The notes under the pieces are model-generated. The model did no database searches. It saw only the letters and a list, made by a program, of their open reading frames with translations, and was not told the DNA's origin. Source: Mycolicibacterium helvum (lineage in GTDB: Bacteria; Actinomycetota; Actinomycetes; Mycobacteriales; Mycobacteriaceae). Taken from it: 64,000 nt of DNA. A program made the position numbers and the translations under genes. Location of the stretch: assembly GCF_010731895.1 (NCBI RefSeq), contig NZ_AP022596.1, positions 4,712,001 to 4,776,000 of the forward strand. The letters are read 5' to 3'. Below are positions 18,783 to 26,484 of this stretch, piece by piece; position 1 is the first letter of the stretch; the number at the start of each line of letters is the position of its first letter.

Positions 18783-19808
18783 TCAGCCCTTCTCTCGTGC
18801 CGCATACACGTCGGCGGCGCTGCCACCGATGCCATCGGGATAAAACTGCTTGGCCCACTCGCGGATTGCGGTGAAGCCGGAGTACTCATCGCCGGTCAGC
18901 GCGGGCGGATCGGAGTAGCGCTGATGCGACCAGATGTGGATGTCCTGGCGGAACTGGCGGATGACTTCGTCGCCGAATTCGGCCGCTTTGACAGCCGCAC
19001 GCTCGGTGTCCTTGCCCGGTGTGCGGCCGATGTAGACCATGAACCGCACATCGGAGGTGTACTCGTCGACCGGTGTGATGCACGAGATGGTGCGGTTATC
19101 GATCATGCCCCAGCTCTTGGTGACGGCGATCCCCAAGCCGCCGTTGATCGCCTCGACGCCACTTCTGACGTCGTCGATCATCTGCTGATCGTCACCTTCG
19201 AAGGTGATGGTGAAGTCCACGTAGGACACCGGTTCGGCGAAGTCATGGCGGGTGAAGATCGGGTTGATCGGGGTGCCGTGGACGTATTTGAAGTGGGCGA
19301 AGTCCACCCCGTTCTCGAGGACGTATTGCGGGTGCATCTCGTGGCCCTGCTCGAACAGCCGTCGCTGCGGGTAGTAGTCGGCCGCGCTGCTGTCATCGCC
19401 GAACGAGGCGAATACATCGGGGGCGTCAAAGAACGGCTCACGGCCGTCGTCGTCATACCAGAGGTAGATCGACTCGTTGCGTTCCGCGGTTGGGTAGGTC
19501 TTGATGCGCCGGCCGCGGTTGGGTCGCTTGTCGTAGGGAATGCAGACATTTCGGCCTTCTGAATCCCATTGCCAGCCATGAAACGGGCACTGCAACACTT
19601 CGCCTTCGACGTGTCCGCCGTAGCCCAGGTGGGCGCCCAGGTGTTCGCAGTAGGCGTTCATCACGGTGACAGTGCCCGACTTGGCACGCCAGGCGATCAA
19701 TTCCTGACCGAAGTACGTCATCCGGTGCACGTCACCGACACCGATCTCATCGGACCACGCCACCTGAAACCATCCCGTCGGCTTCATCGAAAGCGGTGGC
19801 TTCGCCAT
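18783..19808 (-). CDS. Rieske [2Fe-2S] non-haem iron oxygenase, KshA-like
   Basis: 341-residue terminal oxygenase subunit. The Rieske motif is C-x-H with CEHLGAHLG, followed by C-x-x-H in QCPFHGWQW. The mononuclear iron region ENGVDFAHFKYVHG gives the Asp/His/His ligands. It resembles KshA-type 3-ketosteroid 9-alpha-hydroxylase oxygenases and related hydroxylases, but no reductase gene is adjacent. ATG 19808 is chosen because AAAAGGA lies about 6 nt upstream; longer in-frame starts lack this. It is divergent from a TetR gene with a dyad between them. A steroid- or terpenoid-like substrate is inferred. Confidence 0.82.
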   Translation of the reverse strand: MAKPPLSMKPTGWFQVAWSDEIGVGDVHRMTYFGQELIAWRAKSGTVTVMNAYCEHLGAHLGYGGHVEGEVLQCPFHGWQWDSEGRNVCIPYDKRPNRGRRIKTYPTAERNESIYLWYDDDGREPFFDAPDVFASFGDDSSAADYYPQRRLFEQGHEMHPQYVLENGVDFAHFKYVHGTPINPIFTRHDFAEPVSYVDFTITFEGDDQQMIDDVRSGVEAINGGLGIAVTKSWGMIDNRTISCITPVDEYTSDVRFMVYIGRTPGKDTERAAVKAAEFGDEVIRQFRQDIHIWSHQRYSDPPALTGDEYSGFTAIREWAKQFYPDGIGGSAADVYAAREKG

Positions 19809-19852
19809 CTCGGTCCTTTTCATGGATACCCACGCGGTGATCATGGGGGAGT

Positions 19853-19869
19853 CTATGAACTAATCATAG
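19853..19869. promoter_or_regulatory. inverted repeat CTATGA-N5-TCATAG, candidate TetR operator
   Basis: Perfect 6-bp arms with a 5-nt spacer lie in the 100-bp space between the Rieske and TetR genes. The dyad is about 27 bp upstream of the TetR -10-like box, so it would cover its -35 region. It is a good candidate for binding by the adjacent TetR protein. Confidence 0.5.
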
Positions 19870-19896
19870 TAGTGTCAATGAAAGATCGAAATCGCT

Positions 19897-19902
19897 TAAG
19901 CT
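19897..19902 (+). promoter_or_regulatory. candidate -10 box (TAAGCT) of the TetR gene
   Basis: TANNNT-type hexamer 6 nt before the ATG at 19909. No Shine-Dalgarno is present, consistent with a leaderless mRNA. Confidence 0.4.
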
Positions 19903-19908
19903 ACTGCG

Positions 19909-20535
19909 ATGGCAGAGCCAGACAGCGCACGCAGAACATCCAACCGGCGCGGCATGGCCACACGGGAAGCGATGCTCAATGCGGCCGTCGAGGCATTGGC
20001 CACCGGCGACCCGGCCGCCGTTTCGGCCAATCGCATTGCCAAGCAGATCGGCGTGACGTGGGGGACCGTGCAATACCAGTTCGGCGACGCCGACGGATTT
20101 TGGGCAGCGGTGCTGCACCACACCGCGCAGCGGCGGGCCAGCCTGTTCGGCAGTGCCGGCGGCGGAGCTCCGCTGCGTTCGCGTGTCGCCGGCATCATCG
20201 ACACCCTGTACAAGGGGCTGGACGCTCCGGACTCCCGAGCCATCGAGAACCTCCGGGCCGCGTTGCCGCGCAACCCTGACGACCTCGACCGTCTGTATCC
20301 CGCCACTGCCGCCGAGCTGAGATCCTGGGGCCAAAGCTGGAATGAGACGTGCCAGAAGGCATTCGCCGACCTGCACGTCAATCCGCGGCGGGTGCACCAC
20401 GTGGCAGCGTTCATCCCGGGTGCGATGCGAGGCCTGGTGTCCGAGAAGCAACTTGGCAGCTACGCCGATCTTGATGAGGCTCGCGAAGGATTGACCAACG
20501 CCATTGCCGCCTACCTGAGCGAGCCCTCGGATTGA
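19909..20535 (+). CDS. TetR-family regulator
   Basis: 208-residue TetR-type repressor. The N-terminal HTH spans about residues 14-65 (AVSANRIAKQIGVTWGTVQYQFGDADGFW). The C-terminal helical ligand domain is diverged, as usual. Divergent placement from the Rieske oxygenase operon and the intergenic dyad suggest it controls that operon and itself. It ends convergent with the CopD-CtaG gene, 18 bp apart. Confidence 0.85.
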   Translation: MAEPDSARRTSNRRGMATREAMLNAAVEALATGDPAAVSANRIAKQIGVTWGTVQYQFGDADGFWAAVLHHTAQRRASLFGSAGGGAPLRSRVAGIIDTLYKGLDAPDSRAIENLRAALPRNPDDLDRLYPATAAELRSWGQSWNETCQKAFADLHVNPRRVHHVAAFIPGAMRGLVSEKQLGSYADLDEAREGLTNAIAAYLSEPSD

Positions 20536-20553
20536 TCGGCCGCCCGCCCATGA

Positions 20554-22488
20554 TCAGCGCCGGTTCTTGGCCAGCTCGTGCAACATCGCGTTGTAGGCGT
20601 CGAGGTCGTCGTCATAGTGCGCGTCGGCATGCCGATCCGTGCGCACCGCGGTCCGCCGATCCTGGCGGGCCCACTGGACCACCAGCGCCACCACCACCAC
20701 GATGATCGGCAGCTCGCTGGATCCCCAGGCCAGCGCCCCGCCCAGGTGCTGGTCGTCGCTCAGGCTCGTCAGCCACGGCAGGTCGAGGCTGCGGTAGAAC
20801 GTGCCGCCGAGAATCGACGTCATGGTCATCGTCGCGATACCGAAGAACGCGTGGAACGGCATGACCGCGAACAACATCCCGAGCCGTCCGATGAACGGAA
20901 GCCGCTTCGGGCCGGGGTCGATGCCGATGATGCCCCAGAAGAACAGGTAGCCGGTGATCAGGAAGTGCACGCTCATGAACTCGTGGCCCCAGTGATAACG
21001 CACCAACGTGTCGAACATTGGAGTGAAGTACACGGCGTACAGCGAGCCGACGAACAGGACGAAAGCCGTTGCGGGATGCGATAGGAACCGTGACACCGGC
21101 GAATGCACCAGCCGCAGTAGCCATTCCCGCGGCCCAGGTGGGTGACCGGCACCTGCGGCGGGAAGGGTCCGCAGCGCCAAGGTGATCGGCGCACCGAGGA
21201 CCAGGAACACCGGGATGAACATGTTCAGCGCCATGTGCTCACCCATATGCACGCTGAACATTGCCGACCCGTAGGCGCGCACCCCTGAGCTGGTGGTGAA
21301 CAGGAATGCCGCACAACCGAACAGCCATGCCACCAGCCGCCCGGGCGGCCAGCTGTCACCGCGTCGGCGCAGCCGGATCACCCCGATCACGTAGGCGCCC
21401 GCCAGCAGCGCCGCCGCCACGCCGAGCAGGGCGTCGAAGCGCCAGACAGTAAGCAGCCGAAGTGCATTCGGAGGATCGGGTAGCTGATAGCCCAGGAAGA
21501 CATCCCACGCGGTGAATTGGTGGGCCAGCAGCCGTGGTGCGGTCTGAACGGCCATCGCCGACACGGCCGCCACCGTCAGCACCGCCGCCAGTGCGCCCAC
21601 CAGGCCGCCACCCCGGGCCTTCCGTAGCCGGTGGACGTCGAGCAACCACCCGCCCAGCAGGGCCACTCCGGCCAGCGCCCCCAGCCGGCCGTAGTCCGAA
21701 CCGGTCAGGCCGCCTGGTGTCGCCAGCAGCGACAACAACAGCGCGCCATACGCCAGCGCCACCGCACCGGTGGCGACCTCGATCACCAGGACTCGCCGGC
21801 GAAGTTCGGCTTTCGGTGGCGCGATGACAGCGCTGATCTTCACCCCGGCCAGCACCGCCAGCGCGAGCGCGAACACGATGACAGCACTGGTTGCGTAGTC
21901 ATGGTCTGGGCCCTGGCCGGCGTTGCCACTCACCGGCAGCGCAATCACCCCGACGAAGGCCGGAATCACCAGCACGGCGTGCCAGACCCAGCGCACCGTC
22001 AGCCGCAATGCGACGGCGACCACGGCGGCCATGACCGCGACGACGATCCACCCGCGGGCCATTTCCGATGCCCCGAGCGTACTTCCGATACCCCCGCCGC
22101 CGATCAGCCGGGAGACCGGGACTCCAGCGGCGTTGGCCGACTGGATCACTACCATCGCCAGCGCGGTCATCAGCCATAGCGGCGCCAGGCGCTCGGCCAG
22201 CAGGTGGACCCGGAACGACATGGCATCGAGCACGCCGCGCTCGTCGGGTTCGGCGGTGACGACGGTGAAGGCGAGCGCGCCCAGACAGATCGCGGCGGCC
22301 AGGGTGGCGGTGAAGTAGCCGACCACCTCGGCGACGCTGGTAACCATGCCCGGGTAGGAGTCGCCGGTGGCGGCGAAGCGGCGCTCACCGGAAACGGCGG
22401 TGTGGGCGATCAGGGCGGCGACCATGCTCAGGTAGCCGCCGAGGATCCACCGACCCGCCGGCCGGGCACCTGCCTGGATCGACTCCAT
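20554..22488 (-). CDS. CopD-CtaG fusion membrane protein (Rv0102 type)
   Basis: 644-residue polytopic protein with many hydrophobic segments. The N-terminal half is CopD-like (copper import family). The C-terminal half, from about residue 350, is a CtaG-type cytochrome c oxidase assembly domain with [17 protein letters not shown] and [14 protein letters not shown]. The His/Met pairs are potential copper ligands. M. tuberculosis Rv0102, beside ctpB, has the same architecture. ATG 22488 gives the expected N-terminus [14 protein letters not shown]; the open frame continues upstream without a homologous sequence. Likely role: copper acquisition or delivery to the oxidase. A dyad lies 11 bp upstream of the start. 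Confidence 0.85.
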   Translation of the reverse strand: MESIQAGARPAGRWILGGYLSMVAALIAHTAVSGERRFAATGDSYPGMVTSVAEVVGYFTATLAAAICLGALAFTVVTAEPDERGVLDAMSFRVHLLAERLAPLWLMTALAMVVIQSANAAGVPVSRLIGGGGIGSTLGASEMARGWIVVAVMAAVVAVALRLTVRWVWHAVLVIPAFVGVIALPVSGNAGQGPDHDYATSAVIVFALALAVLAGVKISAVIAPPKAELRRRVLVIEVATGAVALAYGALLLSLLATPGGLTGSDYGRLGALAGVALLGGWLLDVHRLRKARGGGLVGALAAVLTVAAVSAMAVQTAPRLLAHQFTAWDVFLGYQLPDPPNALRLLTVWRFDALLGVAAALLAGAYVIGVIRLRRRGDSWPPGRLVAWLFGCAAFLFTTSSGVRAYGSAMFSVHMGEHMALNMFIPVFLVLGAPITLALRTLPAAGAGHPPGPREWLLRLVHSPVSRFLSHPATAFVLFVGSLYAVYFTPMFDTLVRYHWGHEFMSVHFLITGYLFFWGIIGIDPGPKRLPFIGRLGMLFAVMPFHAFFGIATMTMTSILGGTFYRSLDLPWLTSLSDDQHLGGALAWGSSELPIIVVVVALVVQWARQDRRTAVRTDRHADAHYDDDLDAYNAMLHELAKNRR

Positions 22489-22498
22489 CGTCGAGAGT

Positions 22499-22517
22499 CT
22501 ACGACTGATCGTCGTAG
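22499..22517. promoter_or_regulatory. inverted repeat CTACGAC-N5-GTCGTAG
   Basis: Perfect 7-bp arms with a 5-nt spacer, immediately upstream of the CopD-CtaG start and within the divergent region shared with the DUF5134-like gene. The position suits an operator controlling one or both genes. The regulator is unknown; a BlaI/CopY-type repressor or a copper sensor are possibilities. Confidence 0.5.
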
Positions 22518-22593
22518 TCGAGTCGCCGTGGTGGGAACTTTCTGGTGCGATGGGTCGACCAATGCTCAGGCGGACAAAGGGAGGAATTGACCG

Positions 22594-23271
22594 GTGATCC
22601 ACGATCTCGCCTTGCGATGGTTCGTCACCATCCTGTTCGTCCTCGGCGCCGCCGAGTGCCTGTACGCGCTCGCCGTCGGCAACCGGCGGCCGGCGACGGT
22701 CGTCAGCCAGCTGCTGCACGTCGTCATGGCAGTGGCGATGGCGGTGATGGCCTGGCCGTGGGGCGCGGCCCTGCCCACCGTCGCGCCGATGGTGTTCTTC
22801 CTGTTCGCGACCGGCTGGTTCATCGCCGTGACGGCGAGCCCGCTGGGCGCCGGTCATCGGATCGCCGGCGCGTACCACGCGCTGATGATGGTGGCGATGG
22901 CCTGGATGTACGCGGTGATGAACGGACGCCTGTTGCCTGGCCAAGCGTCCTACGTCGCCGATACCGTGCATGCGGGTTCCTCGGCGGGGGCGTCGGGCCA
23001 CGCCGGGCATGCGGGCATGAATATGCCGGGAATGGACATGTCCGGACCGGATACGGCGACGGCCGACGGTATCAGTGGATATCCGGTCTATATCACCGTG
23101 TTGAACTGGATGTGCACGGTCGGCTTCGCGCTGGCGGCTGGGTACTGGTTGGTCCGGTATCTCGCCATCCGGATGGACCGTGAGCCCGCCGACGCCGGAT
23201 CGCCGCTGGGGTGCCTGTGTCAGGCGATGATGGCCGCCGGCATGGCGATCATGTTCGGCGTCATGCTCTAG
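22594..23271 (+). CDS. DUF5134-like membrane protein with His/Met-rich loop
   Basis: 225-residue protein with about six predicted membrane segments. Between the fourth and fifth lies a loop of repeated His and Met ([17 protein letters not shown], about residues 135-151) that looks like a copper-binding stretch. The final helix includes [14 protein letters not shown], also Cys/Met-rich. Starts at GTG 22594; GGGAGGA lies upstream. It is divergent from the CopD-CtaG gene, supporting a role in copper handling at the membrane. The family has no defined function that I know of. Confidence 0.75.
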   Translation: MIHDLALRWFVTILFVLGAAECLYALAVGNRRPATVVSQLLHVVMAVAMAVMAWPWGAALPTVAPMVFFLFATGWFIAVTASPLGAGHRIAGAYHALMMVAMAWMYAVMNGRLLPGQASYVADTVHAGSSAGASGHAGHAGMNMPGMDMSGPDTATADGISGYPVYITVLNWMCTVGFALAAGYWLVRYLAIRMDREPADAGSPLGCLCQAMMAAGMAIMFGVML

Positions 23272-23395
23272 CTGTAGTCGCGAGCCGTACTCGCGCCGGG
23301 ACCGACGCCAGCGAGGCCGCGCTCACCGTGAGATTGAAACTGCGCAGGGACGTATCGACTCGAGTAAGTGTGTGCGTGAAGTCAATCTCGACGAC

Positions 23396-24124
23396 TCAGG
23401 CCGCCGAACCGTCGGTGGGGTAGAGATGCCCGCGCCGACGCCCGCGAGATGCGTTGTCGGGCAGCACGACATCCGCAGTGACCGGCGCGGCATCAGATCG
23501 GGGAGCCGGCGTCGTTGGCCGGGCCTTGTGCCAGACCAGCAAAGCCAAGACGGTGCCAGCCAGCACGGGCAGGTGCGACAGGACCCGGTCGAGGCCCACC
23601 GCGCCCGCCATCGCGTCGCTGATGACGTATCCGGTGAGGATCGCGGTGAAGACCGACAGCACCCCGGCCAAACCGGCTGCCGCGGTGGGGCGCGCCGCCG
23701 CGACGACCATGATCACCCCCAACGCCGCCGACCATGCCGTCGACTCGTTCAGCAGATGCCCGCCCATCATCGCGTGGTGCGCGACCGACGACGTTCCGAC
23801 GTTGACGCCGGAGGCCTGGGCAGCTGCCAACCCCACCTGCACCAGCCCGACGCTCGCCAATGTCCACCGCAGCCAGGTGTTGGTCGGCGGGAGAAGCCGC
23901 CGCGACCGCGACACCGCGGGCCGGTCGTTCGTGACGGCAACGGCCGCCACCTGGGACCGGCCGGCCAGGCGCCGCAGCTGCTGGGTCTGCTCGACCGCTT
24001 GTGAGTACCAGGCAGTGCAGGAGTCACAGGTGGCGAGATGCTCATCGACCCGGGCGGCGGGAACGGGTTCGCGTTCGCCGTCGATCCGGGCCGACAACGC
24101 CTCCTGGGCGACAGTGCAGTCCAC
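23396..24124 (-). CDS. zinc-finger (ZAS-like) membrane protein, candidate anti-sigma factor
   Basis: 242-residue protein resembling M. tuberculosis Rv0093c. The N-terminal cytoplasmic region carries an anti-sigma zinc-binding pattern (Cys3, then H-x3-C-x2-C in DEHLATCDSC, residues about 28-36). About four membrane segments follow from residue 85. An outward-facing stretch has AHHAMMGGHLLNES, rich in His and Met and plausible for copper binding. In M. tuberculosis the relative sits beside ctpA. Here sigC and ctpB are 8-9 kb away with copper genes between, making this a candidate SigC partner. That pairing is inference. Confidence 0.72.
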   Translation of the reverse strand: MDCTVAQEALSARIDGEREPVPAARVDEHLATCDSCTAWYSQAVEQTQQLRRLAGRSQVAAVAVTNDRPAVSRSRRLLPPTNTWLRWTLASVGLVQVGLAAAQASGVNVGTSSVAHHAMMGGHLLNESTAWSAALGVIMVVAAARPTAAAGLAGVLSVFTAILTGYVISDAMAGAVGLDRVLSHLPVLAGTVLALLVWHKARPTTPAPRSDAAPVTADVVLPDNASRGRRRGHLYPTDGSAA

Positions 24125-24130
24125 GCTTCC

Positions 24131-24144
24131 AATAGTCGTCTATT
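24131..24144. promoter_or_regulatory. inverted repeat AATAG-TCGT-CTATT
   Basis: Perfect 5-bp arms with a 4-nt spacer, 7 bp before the start of the zinc-finger membrane protein gene. It is in the 79-bp divergent space shared with the ArsR gene. Possible operator; the arms are short, so chance is not excluded. Confidence 0.3.
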
Positions 24145-24190
24145 CGAGCCGGATCGTTCCAGCGTCCCAGGCTCACTACCGGTACTGAGC

Positions 24191-24196
24191 TAGATT
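24191..24196 (+). promoter_or_regulatory. candidate -10 box (TAGATT) of the ArsR gene
   Basis: TANNNT hexamer ending 7 nt before the ATG at 24204, with no Shine-Dalgarno; consistent with leaderless transcription. Confidence 0.4.
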
Positions 24197-24203
24197 CCTA
24201 GGC

Positions 24204-24536
24204 ATGGATGGCCCAGGAGACGAGGTCAAGGTCGAGCGTGCCTCGTCCGCGCTGGCCGATGTCGACATCCACGGCTGGACTCAGCGCTTCGACCTGTTGT
24301 CCGACCCGCACCGGCTGGAGATCCTGCTCGGACTGCACCGCGCGCCCGGTATCTGCGTCGGTGACCTCGCTGCTGCCGTCGGCCGATCGGAGAACGCCGT
24401 CTCCCAAGCGCTGCGGGTGCTGCGCCAGCAGGGCTGGGTCACTTCCACCCGGGTCGGCAGGCAGGCCAGCTACCGCCTCGAGGATCACACCGTGCACGAC
24501 CTGTTGCACTGGATCGGTGCTGCTCACACCGAGTGA
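24204..24536 (+). CDS. ArsR-family winged-helix regulator, probable Co/Ni sensor
   Basis: 110-residue ArsR/SmtB-type protein. The recognition helix region reads VGDLAAAVGRSENAVSQALRVLRQQGWV, followed by the wing RVGRQASYRLEDHTVHDLLHWIG. His and Asp/Glu residues in the C-terminal helix (DHTVHDLLHWIGAAHTE) could form the alpha-5 metal site typical of nickel/cobalt sensors. It does not look like NmtR, KmtR or CmtR in detail. It precedes a CbiMNQO operon on the same strand, and a 24-bp dyad lies between them, so it most likely represses that cobalt/nickel transporter. Confidence 0.82.
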   Translation: MDGPGDEVKVERASSALADVDIHGWTQRFDLLSDPHRLEILLGLHRAPGICVGDLAAAVGRSENAVSQALRVLRQQGWVTSTRVGRQASYRLEDHTVHDLLHWIGAAHTE

Positions 24537-24554
24537 GCTGGTCGGTTCATTCGA

Positions 24555-24578
24555 ATATCTGTACAGGTAGACAGATAT
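24555..24578 (+). promoter_or_regulatory. 8-8-8 dyad, candidate ArsR operator of the cbiM operon
   Basis: ATATCTGT and ACAGATAT form perfect 8-bp arms around an 8-nt spacer. AT-rich ATA/TAT ends are typical of ArsR/SmtB operators. It lies 18 bp after the ArsR stop and 64 bp before the cbiM start, in the only region that can hold the cbiM promoter. Confidence 0.65.
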
Positions 24579-24642
24579 CGCATGCGCGCCTAGGCTCCCA
24601 ATCGGGACGGGAAGACCCGCACCGCACCGCGAGGAGGCACGC

Positions 24643-25350
24643 TTGAGCGTCCAGATCACGGCCATGCATATGAGCGACGGCCTGGTCAACGCACCCACCT
24701 CGGTAGTCTTCGGGCTCCTGGCCATCGCCGTGGTGGCGTTCTGTGGGTGGCGGGCGCGAACCGAACTCGACGAGCGCACGGTCCCGCTGGCCGGCCTGGT
24801 CGCGGCCTTCATCTTCGCGGTGCAGATGATCAACTTCCCGATCCTGCCGGGCGTCAGCGGTCACCTGCTGGGTGGGGCGCTGGCCGCGATCCTGGTCGGT
24901 CCGTACACCGGCGTGCTGTGCATCACCATCGTGCTGGTCGTGCAGTCGCTGCTGTTCGCCGACGGCGGCGTGACCGCACTCGGGATGAACATCACCAATA
25001 TGGCCTTCATCGGCGTTGCCGCGGGCTACTCGACGGCGCTGGTGCTCTACGCCCTGCTGCGGCGGCGTAGCGCCGAGCTGCCGGTGCCCGCACTTGGCGT
25101 CGTCGGCTTCATCTCTGCGGTGATCGGAACGGTCTGTGCCTCAATGGGCTTCGTCGTCGAATACGCGATCGGTGGTGCCGCGCCGACATCGTTGTCGACG
25201 GTCGCGGCCTACATGCTCGGCACCCACGTGCTCATCGGCATCGGGGAGGGCCTGATCACGGCCGTGACCGTGATGGCTGTCGCTCGGTCGCGCCCCGACC
25301 TCGTCTATTTACTGCGCCGGAGTCGTGAGCGTGCGGAGGTTGCCGCGTGA
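24643..25350 (+). CDS. cbiM: ECF cobalt/nickel transporter substrate-binding component CbiM
   Basis: 235-residue membrane protein of the CbiM/NikM family with about six segments. It binds Co or Ni for the ECF transporter. Conserved features are MHMSDGLVNAPTS near the N-terminus and the metal-site His region GVSGHLLGGALAAILVGPYTG. Two starts compete: TTG 24643 follows a perfect GAGGAGG by 5 nt, whereas ATG 24664 gives the N-terminal Met-His that in NikM directly coordinates metal. I list the TTG because of the ribosome site. It leads the operon cbiM-cbiN-cbiQ-cbiO. Confidence 0.87.
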   Translation: MSVQITAMHMSDGLVNAPTSVVFGLLAIAVVAFCGWRARTELDERTVPLAGLVAAFIFAVQMINFPILPGVSGHLLGGALAAILVGPYTGVLCITIVLVVQSLLFADGGVTALGMNITNMAFIGVAAGYSTALVLYALLRRRSAELPVPALGVVGFISAVIGTVCASMGFVVEYAIGGAAPTSLSTVAAYMLGTHVLIGIGEGLITAVTVMAVARSRPDLVYLLRRSRERAEVAA

Positions 25351-25703
25351 CTGCCGCAGGAGTGACTCGGCGCTGGCAGTTCTGGGTGGCCTTCGGGGTC
25401 GCGATCCTGCTGATCGCCGGCGTGGTGTCCTACTTCGCCAGTTCGAGCCCGGACGGCCTGGACTCGGCCACACTGCAGGGCTGCCAGGTCGTCGAGACAG
25501 ACCACGGTGAACACCTGACCGGCAATTGCATCGCCCAGCACGCCACTGAGCACCCGATGTCGGTGTCGCCGCTGGCGGACTACACGATCCTGGGCCATCC
25601 CGCCACCAGCGGACTGGCCGGAATCCTCGGCGCCGTCGTCGTGTTGGCCATCGCTTTCGGGGCGTTCTGGCTGATCGCGCGCACCCGCCGCACCAAGGGC
25701 TGA
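25347..25703 (+). CDS. CbiN/PDGLE-type small subunit of the Co/Ni transporter
   Basis: 118-residue protein with two membrane segments (about residues 12-30 and 88-110) and an external loop. The motif SSPDGLD follows the first segment, as in PDGLE-domain CbiN-like subunits that assist CbiM in metal loading. The loop contains two Cys and several His (CQVVETDHGEHLTGNC). GTGA overlap with cbiM indicates coupled translation. Confidence 0.8.
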   Translation: MTAAGVTRRWQFWVAFGVAILLIAGVVSYFASSSPDGLDSATLQGCQVVETDHGEHLTGNCIAQHATEHPMSVSPLADYTILGHPATSGLAGILGAVVVLAIAFGAFWLIARTRRTKG

Positions 25704-25707
25704 GACG

Positions 25708-26484
25708 ATGGGCGCCGGGCACTCCCACCCGCTGTACCGGGATGGCGAATCGGTGGTGCACCGCGCACCCGCCGAAGTCAAGATCGCCGGTCTGGTGCTG
25801 TTCGTCCTCGCGGTGGTGGCCACCCCGCGCGAGATGATCTGGCCGTTCGCCGCCTATGCCGCGATCGTGCTCGTGGTGTGGCGCGTCGCCGGTATCCCGC
25901 TGCGCTGGATCCTGCCGCGAATGCTCATTGAGGCGCCGTTCATCGTGCTGGCCGTGCTGCTGCCGTTCGCCGAAGGTGGTGCGCGCGTCGACGTGGCGGG
26001 TGTGCAGCTGTCGGTGACGGGACTGTGGGCGGCCTGGGGGATCGTCATCAAGGGCACCCTGGGCGTGGCCGCCTCGCTGACCGTCGCGGCCACCACCTCG
26101 GCGCGGGAATTGCCACTGGCGCTCAGCCGGCTCGGTGTGCCCGGTCTGGTGACCTCGATGCTCGTATTGATGATCCGTTACATTGACCTGCTGTCGGCCG
26201 AGGTGAGCCGGATGCGGATGGCGCGGATCTCGCGCGGCGACTCCCCGCGCGCCATTCATCAGATCGGCGCGATCGCGAAAGGCGTTGGTGCGCTGTTCCT
26301 TCGGTCGTATGAGCGGGGAGAACGCGTGTACCTGGCGATGGTGTCACGAGGATTCGACGGCAAGGTCCCCGAGCTGGCGATCGTCGGCGCCGGGCCGCGC
26401 GCGTCGGGTGCGCAGTGGGCGTACGCGCTGACGCCTGCGGTGGCAGCGGCCGCGGTGGCCGCCTCGGCGTGGGTGCTGCGATGA
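25708..26484 (+). CDS. cbiQ: ECF transporter transmembrane component CbiQ
   Basis: 258-residue T-component of the energy-coupling factor transporter, with about five membrane segments. The coupling-helix motif SRMRMARISRGD and the second Arg-containing motif VYLAMVSRGFDG match the Ala-Arg-Gly signatures that contact the ATPase. It starts with ATG 25708, 4 nt after the cbiN stop, and overlaps cbiO by ATGA. Confidence 0.88.
   Translation: MGAGHSHPLYRDGESVVHRAPAEVKIAGLVLFVLAVVATPREMIWPFAAYAAIVLVVWRVAGIPLRWILPRMLIEAPFIVLAVLLPFAEGGARVDVAGVQLSVTGLWAAWGIVIKGTLGVAASLTVAATTSARELPLALSRLGVPGLVTSMLVLMIRYIDLLSAEVSRMRMARISRGDSPRAIHQIGAIAKGVGALFLRSYERGERVYLAMVSRGFDGKVPELAIVGAGPRASGAQWAYALTPAVAAAAVAASAWVLR

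Noticed and set aside
20554..23010. Longer 818-residue version of the CopD-CtaG protein
   Set aside because: The upstream 174 residues overlap the divergent DUF5134-like gene and are Arg/His-rich noise; ATG 22488 gives the family N-terminus.
23272..23395. GAGATTGA/TCAATCTC pair between two convergent genes
   Set aside because: The 8-bp arms are 44 nt apart with no stable stem between; too weak to call a terminator.
24537..24642. Cobalamin riboswitch before cbiM
   Set aside because: The gap is about 105 nt, too short for the usual 200-nt element, and no B12-box-like sequence was seen; the dyad is a better explanation.
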